From Arcobacter sp. (GTDB lineage: Bacteria; Campylobacterota; Campylobacteria; Campylobacterales; Arcobacteraceae), in assembly GCA_016744485.1 (NCBI GenBank), contig JADGEG010000013.1, positions 1-17,596 of the forward strand: a DNA stretch of 17,596 bases, written 5' to 3'. This document shows positions 1 to 8,700 of the stretch, piece by piece. The position numbers and the translations under genes were made by a program. Numbering within the stretch: position 1 is the first letter of the stretch; each line of letters opens with the position of its first letter. The notes under the pieces were generated by a model that saw only the letters and a program-made list of their open reading frames with translations, ran no database searches and had not been told where the DNA came from.

Positions 1-1412
1 CTAATATCTGTTTGAAAATTCTTTTTATATTTATTATAAGAAATAATATGATTTTTAATTTCTAATTGTTTTTTTATTTTGTCAAATCTACTTTTAAAAT
101 ATGTAGAAAAATTCCAAGATATTCTAAAACCAACAGAATAATCTCTTTTTTTATAATCAAAAGAAGTATGTATTTTGTCATCATATTCATTATAAAACGT
201 ATTATTATAATGGATATTAATTTTAGGTATATTATTTTTTTCATAAAATTTTATTTCATTCTGTACTTTCTGAATTTGTTTTGTATTTATTTTATTTCGT
301 ATTTTATTAACTGTAAAATAATTCAAATTAAATTCGTTTTTATTATGTATTTTTTCTAAAATAATATTATCTAACAAAAGTATTTTTGTTTCATAATATA
401 GTTTATTAATATTATCTTGTAATTTCATATTTTCAGCATTAATTTTATTTTTAAGATTTAATATGTCATTTTCTTCATTTAATGTATTTAATGACGATAT
501 TAAACCTTGCTTTAAAAGTTTGGTTTTCATTGTATATTTTTTTTCATATAAAGATAATAATTTATTTAAAATTTTTAAAGTTTTTCTTTGTTTATATATT
601 TCAACATAAATATCTAAGAGTCTTATAGATATTTGTATTTTTTGTTCACATATTTCTAAAGTTTTGATTTGTATATCTTTTTTATATGTATTAAGTAATG
701 TGCTTCTTAAGCCAAAATCATATAAAGTAAATCGTGTATCAATTAAAAATGCATTTTTATATTGACTATAAGCTATATTATTTTTTTCTATATCTTTTTT
801 TAAATAATTTAAATTATATATAAATTCAATATCAGGTAAATACCCAAGTTTTTCATGAGAAATAGTTTCTTTAAGTATTTGTTGTTCAATTTTTAATTTT
901 TGTATTTTTGCACTAGTTAAATATGACTTTTTTAAAATATTTTTAAAGGTTAATATTTTTTTATCCTTTTTTATAAATTTGTAAATTTTTTTATTTGTAT
1001 TTTTTAGTTTTATTTGTTGTGATTTAGTAATTTGAACTTGATTATTAAATTCTTCAATTCTTAAAACTTTAACAAAACCAAATTCAAAATTATATTTTTC
1101 GTTTTTATTAGTAAAACCAATAATATTTTTCATATACTTTAATAATCTTTTTTTATATTTTAATTTAGAAATTTTTTTATATTTATAGTTTATATATAAT
1201 GCTTTATATGAAAATTTATTTATTTTAATAAAATTAAACCTTTGTACATAGCCTGATTTATCTTTTAAACTACACCAAGATTGTTTATTACACTTATCTA
1301 TAAGAATAATATCATTTTTCAAAAATACATAATTTAAATTTAAATCTTTAGAATAAATATACATATAACTTAATAAAAATATTATTGTATATTTTAAAAA
1401 AATATTAATCAT
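1..1412 (-). CDS. TolC-family outer membrane channel protein, partial (C-terminus outside window)
   Basis: An open frame of 470 codons runs from ATG 1412 to the left edge without a stop. Residues 1-21 form a signal peptide (MINIFLKYTIIFLLSYMYIYS). Residues about 29-65 look like a bacterial SH3 module with two cysteines (C41, C47; ILIDKCNKQSWCSLKDKSGY). From about residue 150 the TolC fold appears: a helical hairpin (KSYLTSAKIQKLKIEQQILK), GYLPDIEF, the beta-barrel strand TLYDFG near 229, helices with LLKQGLISSLNTLNEEN near 300, then the second structural repeat (QIQKVQNEIKFYEKNNIPKI near 379 and YSVGFRISWNF near 426). The role is the outer-membrane tunnel of a type I secretion system, probably exporting the upstream toxin. 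Its start overlaps the 40-aa gene. The family call is confident; the SH3-like part is less sure. Confidence 0.88.
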   Translation of the reverse strand, partial: MINIFLKYTIIFLLSYMYIYSKDLNLNYVFLKNDIILIDKCNKQSWCSLKDKSGYVQRFNFIKINKFSYKALYINYKYKKISKLKYKKRLLKYMKNIIGFTNKNEKYNFEFGFVKVLRIEEFNNQVQITKSQQIKLKNTNKKIYKFIKKDKKILTFKNILKKSYLTSAKIQKLKIEQQILKETISHEKLGYLPDIEFIYNLNYLKKDIEKNNIAYSQYKNAFLIDTRFTLYDFGLRSTLLNTYKKDIQIKTLEICEQKIQISIRLLDIYVEIYKQRKTLKILNKLLSLYEKKYTMKTKLLKQGLISSLNTLNEENDILNLKNKINAENMKLQDNINKLYYETKILLLDNIILEKIHNKNEFNLNYFTVNKIRNKINTKQIQKVQNEIKFYEKNNIPKINIHYNNTFYNEYDDKIHTSFDYKKRDYSVGFRISWNFSTYFKSRFDKIKKQLEIKNHIISYNKYKKNFQTDI

Positions 1413-1527
1413 AATTTTCTATTAAATCAATTATATTTTTCAATGATTTAATAGGAATTGTTTTAGATATTTCAATATATTCTATAAGTATTTTTGTTGT
1501 TTTGTGATGTGAAGTTTCATTTTTCAT
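1405..1527 (-). CDS. Small peptide, 40 aa, overlapping the TolC-family gene
   Basis: Reads MKNETSHHKTTKILIEYIEI, then SKTIPIKSLKNIIDLIENYD and TAA. It is preceded by AAGGA with 6 bases of spacing, which is a better ribosome binding site than that of the gene after it. Its last codons (TATGATTAA) overlap the ATG of the TolC-family gene by 8 bases, an arrangement typical of translational coupling. The product is a soluble, probably helical peptide with no signal sequence. The function is unknown. It could be a true small protein or a leader peptide that drives TolC translation. Confidence 0.65.
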   Translation of the reverse strand: MKNETSHHKTTKILIEYIEISKTIPIKSLKNIIDLIENYD

Positions 1528-1878
1528 CTTGTATCCTTTTATATATTTTTTAAAAAAACTTGAAAATAAATTTTTAAAAAAATTATTTTACTTCATAATA
1601 AAAGATGTAAGATTTAAATAATTTTAATATGTGGTTCACTGATAATATTTTTAAAAATGCTAAATATTTCGATAAAACCTAAAATTGGTATAGAAAGAAT
1701 ATTATTTACTTTTAAGTTTCGTTTATTTGACTTATTTGTATTCTTTTTATAAAATTTATTAGCTATATCATAATTTTACATAATGATATATACTATTTCA
1801 TTATTTATATGAATTCCAATAGAACTACATACATGTAGAGTATTCATAATATATATTCTTTCTACAAATATTCAAATT
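1528..1878. other. Gene-poor spacer of about 350 bases with possible degraded coding remnant
   Basis: No credible intact gene is seen on either strand. On the minus strand one frame is open over 1847-1614 except for a single TAA at 1778-1776. The first part starts MNTLHVCSSIGIHINNE and the second includes NYDIANKFYKKNTNKSNKRN and SIPILGFIEIFSIFKNIISE before the final stop. The amino-acid mix is protein-like, so this may be a decayed gene or chance. The SSIGI...YDIAN pattern faintly recalls the end of a GGDEF domain but is too weak to call. No convincing terminator is seen. Confidence 0.3.
1534..1538 (-). promoter_or_regulatory. Ribosome binding site of the 40-aa gene
   Basis: AAGGA on the minus strand, 6 bases before the ATG at 1527. 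It probably serves the coupled TolC gene too, which has only a weak AGAAAA-like sequence before its own ATG. Confidence 0.7.
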
Positions 1879-2154
1879 TTATTTGTTTTCTGATTTTAAA
1901 ATACCTGCTTTTTTATATGCTTCAATTGTATCAATCATTTTTGGGTCTTTTAGCAAGTTCTCTATTACTGAAACAGAATATAAGAATCCTGGTAAAGACA
2001 TATTTATAACTGTACCACTTTTCATTTTTATGTCATTATTTGTTTTATTATCTTCTGATAATACATTTTCTAAGTCTTGACTTGCTAAAACCATCTTGAC
2101 AACACCATTATTAAAATTAATTCCTACTATCGTATCTGCATATATAGCTTTCAT
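1879..2154 (-). CDS. Conserved-looking small protein of unknown function, 91 aa
   Basis: I do not recognise this protein. It starts MKAIYADTIVGINFNNGVVKMVLA (alternating strands), has a polar middle (SEDNKTNNDIKMKSG), then TVINMSLPGFLYSVSVIENL and a C-terminal helical part (LKDPKMIDTIEAYKKAGILK). No signal peptide or clear membrane helix is seen, so it is probably a compact cytoplasmic protein. Start support: AAGGA 6 bases before the ATG. It lies 191 bases downstream of the toxin stop on the same strand and precedes the TolC gene, so a role in toxin expression or export is an inference from position only. Vibrio rtx loci also contain a small unannotated gene (rtxH), but I cannot verify homology. 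Confidence 0.85.
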   Translation of the reverse strand: MKAIYADTIVGINFNNGVVKMVLASQDLENVLSEDNKTNNDIKMKSGTVINMSLPGFLYSVSVIENLLKDPKMIDTIEAYKKAGILKSENK

Positions 2155-2160
2155 AACTCA

Positions 2161-2165
2161 TCCTT
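2161..2165 (-). promoter_or_regulatory. Ribosome binding site of the 91-aa gene
   Basis: AAGGA on the minus strand, 6 bases before the ATG at 2154; same motif and spacing as for the 40-aa gene. Confidence 0.75.
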
Positions 2166-2189
2166 TTTATTTATTATATAATAAATAAA
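2166..2189. promoter_or_regulatory. 24-bp perfect palindrome directly upstream of the 91-aa gene's RBS
   Basis: A spacerless inverted repeat with 12-bp arms, all A/T, centred on TATTATATAATA and abutting the AAGGA site. It contains TATAAT on the minus strand, so it could be a promoter core, an operator, or a hairpin near the leader. A/T-only composition makes chance occurrence quite possible. Confidence 0.35.
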
Positions 2190-2345
2190 TAAATAATCTT
2201 ACAAATTTTTAATGTATATTTAATACTTAAAATAAGTACAAATTTATTTCATAAATAATTCAAATATTAAAATTATTTTTAAAATATTTATCTATAAATA
2301 GGTATCACTTTAGGTTATTGTTAAGTATAAAAACTACAATAATAT

Positions 2346-2790
2346 TTAAGCAATTTTACTTTGAATTCTTTTATTCCAAGATAATTCAATTTGTCCTACA
2401 AAATTATCTGATTTATCAGTCATAAAAGCATATTCACCTTTACTAATATTGGCAGTTGCCATAATTTCTACTAATTTATCAATAGTATTATTATCCAAAT
2501 ACTCATACGAAACTATTTCACCATTACTATTTGTTGTTGCACTAGTAACAATAGCAGCTCGTTTACTAGTATCTTGAAAATAATCACTAACTTGTAATGC
2601 TCCAAACTCTTCAAACCATTCTTGAGTTTTCAATCTACTTTTATCATCTGTTTCTTTTTTATCTTTTGACAGTCCATTATAAGTATGCACAATTAAATCA
2701 TTTTCTTTTTTCTCAAACCAAACATCTTTATATGAAAAATTGTTAAATACAATAAGGTCTTCACTGCTACTATCAAGTATTTCTCCTTCA
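2346..2790 (-). other. C-terminal type I secretion region of the toxin
   Basis: Residues about 4915-5063 follow the RTX repeats and match the end of Vibrio RtxA in layout: DLIVFNNFSYKDVWFEK (VFNGIDWQKLWFER in Vibrio), LQVSDYF, AAIVT, the NNTIDKLVEIMA helix, and a terminal WNKRIQSKIA. This uncleaved C-terminus is the expected signal for an ABC transporter/adaptor/TolC exporter. Confidence 0.85.
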
Positions 2791-5700
2791 ATATTTTCAT
2801 TTGTCATTACAAAAACATCAGCACCCTCTCCACTTAAATATTTATTATTCAATCCACCTACAAAAATAGTATCTGTTCCACTTCCTGTACTTATAACATT
2901 ACTTTTTGATTTAGCTCGAAGTTTTACTGTATCATTATCAGCTCCTGTTTCAATAATCCCTTCATAAGAATATATGTCAAGAGTATCTCTACCCAAAGCA
3001 CCCATAACTTTATTTTTATTTCCAAATATTTTAGCTTGATCATTTCCTTCACCTAAATAAACAAGATTTTCTGCTCCCATTACAATACTAAAGTCATCAC
3101 CACTTCCAGTATTAATATCATGATAATTCCCAGTTGCCACCACATAATCATCTCCACTTCCAGCAGTTACTCTACCTCGTGTTCCAAATACCCATAGTTG
3201 ATCATTTCCAGCTCCACCCATTAAAGTATTATATCGTCCAGAAGATACTGCAAAATCATCACCACTTCCACCAATAAACATATGGTTTTGACCCATTAAA
3301 ACAGCCGTATCATCTCCACTATTTCCAGAAAAAGTATTTCCTTCACCCATTAAATATCCAACATCATCACCTTCACCTGCCCAAACATTGTTATTCGTTC
3401 CAAGTAATGCTATTAAATCTTTTCCATGTCCACCCCAAACAAAATTTTGTGACCCTAAACTTAATATTAAATCTCCATCATCACTCATATATCCAGTTTG
3501 CGTAAAAAAATCTAATACTTTATCTTTCATATTTGCAGCATCTCCTACAAGGGAATCTTTTAAATCTTTTACTAAAGCTGGTATTTTTGTTATTATATTT
3601 GGTAAAGAAAAATCAAACAATGATGGCATACTTAAACCTGAAAAGCCAAATGATTTAGGAGACTCATCTTTTTGTGTACTAACTTCTGGTTCAGGTGTTT
3701 GTTCTGTTTTTTCAAGTGCTTCTTTTGAAACAGTTGAAAAACCTAATGCTTCTAAACCATTTTTAATCATGTGTCCTCCTGTAGAACCCATGGCTTTAAC
3801 TGTATTCCATATTTTTGTTGGATTTGTAAATATTGAATATACATCTTTGTAACTATCTTGTAAAATTGTTGAAAACAACTCTTTTGTTAAATTTTTAAGA
3901 TCTAAATTTCTTCCATCTTCTGCATATACTTGCCCATTTTGATTATACCCATAGTTAAATAACTCACCCACGGTTATATCTTCTGTTAATAAGGCTAATT
4001 TATTTTTAATTTGATTTCCCATTTGTGTCTTTAAATCACTAGATGAAAAAGTAAAAGTATTCGTAGGTGCTCCACTACTTGTAAACCCTTGTTGCATTAT
4101 TCCTAAAAACGAAGCAATAGTTGTATCTAAAACTGACTGTATATTATCTGCAAATATAAAAGAAAAATTTCCATTTGCTATTACAATATCAGAACCTCGT
4201 CCTGCAACTGTAAAGTTTATAGAAGTATTTTTGATAGATGCTTTCATTTTTTTAAATTTTGCTTTTCCACTATCTTTTATAAATGTTTTAAAACTATCTT
4301 TGTATTCTACTTTAGCCTCTTCAATACCACCACCTCCTACAAGGTTATTTAGATATGCTTCTGTATCATATCTAACCCCTCTAGTTGAGACTTGATTCTG
4401 ACTGTTTACATCGAACAAAGTTGTATACTCAACACTACTAGTAAGATCTAATACACTCATAGAACTTGTAAAAGTTTTTGCTTTTTCAAAACTCCACAAC
4501 GTCTCTTGCTCATCTTTATTTGAAGCAGCTATTTGTTTAAGTGTTTTGGAAATTCCACTAGCACCATCAAATGGGTTTAAAAAAGGAAGTACTGGTATTG
4601 ATTTATCAAGCATTACAATAAAATCATTTCTATTTCCATAATTATAATCTATATTTCGTTGTCCTATTAATACTTGTGCTCCTTCAAACGCCACATATGA
4701 ACCTACTTTTTGTGTATGTTTTTGGTTAACACTTCTATCTCCAATACTTATTAAAACATTATTATCTCCAAACATCCCTGTTTTATGTCCACCATCTCCT
4801 ATTTTTATATCTATATTAGTACTTCCTTTATATAAAGTAGTATGCTCACCATCTCCTACATTTATTTGAATATTTCCTCCAATACTACTTTTTTTACTTT
4901 TTGAGTTATTTGAAGCATTTGATTCATTCATTTTTTTGTTAAAGTTTTGAGAAGAATGTTTTGTTGTGTCACTTGCTGTTTGGAATTTAGTTATATCTTC
5001 ACTAATATCTTGCATTTTATTACTATCAACCAAACCACTATCATTATTCTGTATTATTGCAGAATTTTTTGATAAACTATCTCCAACTTTATTTAATTCA
5101 ATATCTTCTATATTTTTATTTTTTACTACGAACCGGTTTGAATCATTATCTAAAGTAGAAATTTTAACTATCTTTTCACTTTTATCTCTTTTATATTCAA
5201 CTTTATCTTGTGAGTTTTTATGAAACCAATCTGCATTTCCTGTATCTGAAGTAATTTTTCTTCCATCATCTTGAACTGCAACATAATTGTTTCTAACGCT
5301 TACATTAGAATTTATATCATATTGTGTTAATGCATTAAATAATTCCTGTCCAAAATCAGATGTTTTACTATTCTTATTACCTAATTGACAGCTTACTAAA
5401 CTTACATTTTTTATACGAGCATTATTTAAATCATTATTTAATATTTTTAAGTTTTGTGCAAGTTTATTGACACTTCTTCCTCCAAGCTGTTTATTATCTC
5501 CTACAGTTATATTTCCATATCCAACAGGAGTTACTCTTAGTTTTCCTTTAATATCAGGTATATTTTTTCCATAAATTACTTTGTATTCTCCATCTTTGCT
5601 CATTTGAATAATAGTAGTTTGTTCGGGATGTTTTTGTGCTAAATTTTTAGAATACTGTCTTACAGTTTCATCATTTTGTGTTTGTATAATAATTTGATGA

Positions 5701-8700
5701 TCATAATTACTCATTTTTTTTCTATTACTTGCTTCATTTAACTCGTGTAAGCTTTGTTCATTTAAAGTATTCCAAAACTCCAAAGGCATATCTTTGGGAG
5801 TTTTTATTTGACTTAAATGTTGAATATTAGTATTATTTTCATATGTTTTATTTGTTATTTTTATTATATTTTTAAGCTTTTTATCATCAAAGTCTAATTC
5901 AAAAGTATCAAATAAAGCTCTGCTAAGATTAAGTGAAACATTATCGTTACTATTTTGCTTTTTCATAGTTTTTTCTTTTCCATCTTCCATATACTTAAAT
6001 GTATTTCCATATTGACGAACTGTTATTACTTCAGCTTTATTAATAACATCTATAAAAGGAGATATAATTATTTTTTCACCATCATCATTATAATAAACTT
6101 TTTCTATTAAAATATATTTATTTCCAATTTTTGAAGCTTCCATTAACTTTTGATTAAAAACAATACTATGATTTTTATCATAAGGTGATTTAATTATTTT
6201 GTTTATTTTTTTAATGTCATTTAATGTTTCACTAACTACTTCTACAAGGTTTAATGAGTTAACTAATGCACCTCTTAATTTAGAATCTTCACTTGGAATT
6301 GCATTTTGAATATTTTCAACTTTTTGTTTTAATTCAGACACTTTATTTTGTAAGGTATTTTTCAATAAAATCTTATCTTCATTAGATAAAGTTTTCTTAT
6401 CTTGCATCATTGTAATATTTTCCAACATACTCTTATAGCTTACATTAAATTCTTTAAATGCAAGTTCTACATTTTTATTTCTAAGTGCATTTAAACCTTG
6501 TTCATCTTGATTTATGTTTTTTTCTATTACTTCTCTTGCATTTGCATTTACTTCAAAAAATAATCCTGCTAATAGTATATTAATACTTTCTTTATTTTTT
6601 CCATTTAAAACACTTGAACTGTCTAATTTTGATAAATTATTTAATCCTTTTTTTAAACTATAGTCAAGTTCTAAATTTCCTTTATTATTTGTTATAAAAT
6701 CTTTTAAATATTCACTAAATTGACCAGTTCGAATATAACCATTTTCAGAATTTATACCATAAGTATATTTTGCAGCATACCCAACTGACAAATGAATAAC
6801 AACAAAAGTAGCAGATAAACTAGAAGCTAAGAGCATTGCTTCACCAACATTGTATCCATGTTCTGTTCCATCGTAAAAATTATTTGGTTCTCTTGATTTA
6901 AGCTCTGCTGATAAATATCCAGAACCTAACTCAGCTGATGTTTCAGCTACTGCTCTATTTAAAAATTTATCTAACATTCCTCTCCAATGTTTTATATTCT
7001 TAATACTAGAAAAAAATGAATATTTATTTTTTTTATTTTCTTTAGCTATTTTTTTACCAATAATTTTAGAATCATTAAAAGTTTTTTTAAGTGATTTTTC
7101 AACCTCTGCTTTATTTATGGCAAAAAACTTACCTTCTTTTGCAAGTTTTACTTTAGTTGCAGCTATAGTTGCACTAGATGCTAAAACTCCTAACATAAAC
7201 TGTTGATACATTTCAGTATTGATGAGATACTTGGTGTCATTATTTTCTTTTTCAACATTAAGAACATCTGAAACACCAGTATAAAGTCCTATATTTAATC
7301 CACTAGAAATTCCACAAGCAACAGTATATACTGAAGTAGCAAGTGTTGCTTCAACAAGTTTACTTACATTATCATTTTTAGTGTCTATTTGAGCACCATT
7401 TGGCTTTAAATTTTTATTTGGTAATACAAATTGAGTTAAAAAACTATGTAAAGTTACAGTTATTAGTTTAGCAATAAAAGTTTTGAAAGAATCTGGAAGT
7501 ATATTTGCTGGACCAAAACTTAAGGCAAATTTAATTGCTGGTGTAAAAAAATATGATATTCCATGCTGAACAAGAGTTGTTTTAAGTGCTGATAATATTT
7601 GATCTCTATAATCTACCCTTAAATCTCCTGTATTCATTTCATTTAACATTTCTTTCGCTACTTTACTTATTGCCTTATCTGCTATAAGTGCTGTACTATT
7701 ACGAAGTTGTTGAATTGTTTTTTTACTTTCAAGAAAATTTTTAATTTTTAATTGCTGTTCATTTTCCATTAAAGGATCAGGTATTATTTCATAGTTGTGT
7801 TCATTTACTTGTGCATCAATAGCTAAAAATAAAGAATTATTTTTATTTGTAATATTAGCTTTTTTATTTATAAGTCCTTCTTCATTTATATTAGCAATAC
7901 TATAAACATATTTACCATTAATTTCTTCCCTTATAATCTTTATAGATTTGTTATATTCTACAGAACTATCAAAAGATTCAAGTATATTTTTATACTTTCC
8001 ATTTTTATTTTGTTCATATACTTCTAATCTAATATTATCTTTGTCTAATGTAGTTGCAACATAATCAGGTAAACTATCATGAAAAAGCTCACCATCTGAA
8101 TTTTCAGCTCTTATTCCATTATTTATTGCATTATTATATATTTCTTCAAAATTTATATTTTCTAGATTTTTTTTTGCATTTTTATTTAGAATTAATTTAG
8201 GTTCATCTCCTTCATTAAAAGTGTGTTCATTTACCAAAAGTTGTACTTTTTTATTATGCACTTCTTTAAATATATTATATGTTTGATTATTTATATTTAA
8301 TTCAATATTATATATTTCTCCTATAGATGTTTCAAGTTTTAATTTTTTATTATTGTTAAAATATTGTGTTTTAACCCCATCAACTTGAATTAATTTTTCC
8401 ACATCGTTTTTATTTAATTCTAAATTATTTGTAGTATAAGCTGTAAATGTTTTTAAAGCATCATAATTACCATGTTCGTTCTTATAAAAAATATCATACT
8501 TTTCATCTACTTCATTGTAAATTGCTTTATAATTAAATGAGTTTTCATTATACTTAGATGTAAAAGTAATTTCTTTATTGTCTATATTATTACTTAAATT
8601 AATTTTTTCATCTCTTTGTAAAGTATCTATATGTTTTTTAGAAAATTGTAAACATTTTAAATCTGTATCTTTAGTAAAAGTACTTAACGAAATAATCTCT

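Noticed and set aside
1..300. Apparent frameshift in the TolC-family gene near its second structural repeat
   Set aside because: On rechecking the bases at 270-280 (CTGAATTTGTT on the plus strand) the frame stays open as TKQIQKVQNEIKF, so the gene is intact up to the window edge.
66..359. 97-codon plus-strand frame rich in Phe, Ile and Tyr
   Set aside because: It lies antisense inside the TolC-family gene. The composition is what A/T-rich coding DNA gives on the other strand, and there is no ribosome binding site.
1883..2080. 65-codon plus-strand frame
   Set aside because: Fully antisense to the 91-aa gene, which has the better ribosome binding site and a more protein-like composition.
2155..2345. 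Search for a terminator after the toxin gene
   Set aside because: Only A/T-rich imperfect inverted repeats (such as AAATATT ... AATATTT) are present, with no GC stem or clean T-run. Termination cannot be supported.
3388..3852. 154-codon plus-strand frame
   Set aside because: Antisense shadow across the RTX repeats and preceding linker of the toxin, with no protein-like domain.
7790..8110. NNSLFLAIDAQV and ELFHDSLPDYVATTL, which resemble the LF-A-A--L part of OTU-type cysteine proteases
   Set aside because: The catalytic Asp and Cys before LF are absent in both places, and no matching His motif was found.
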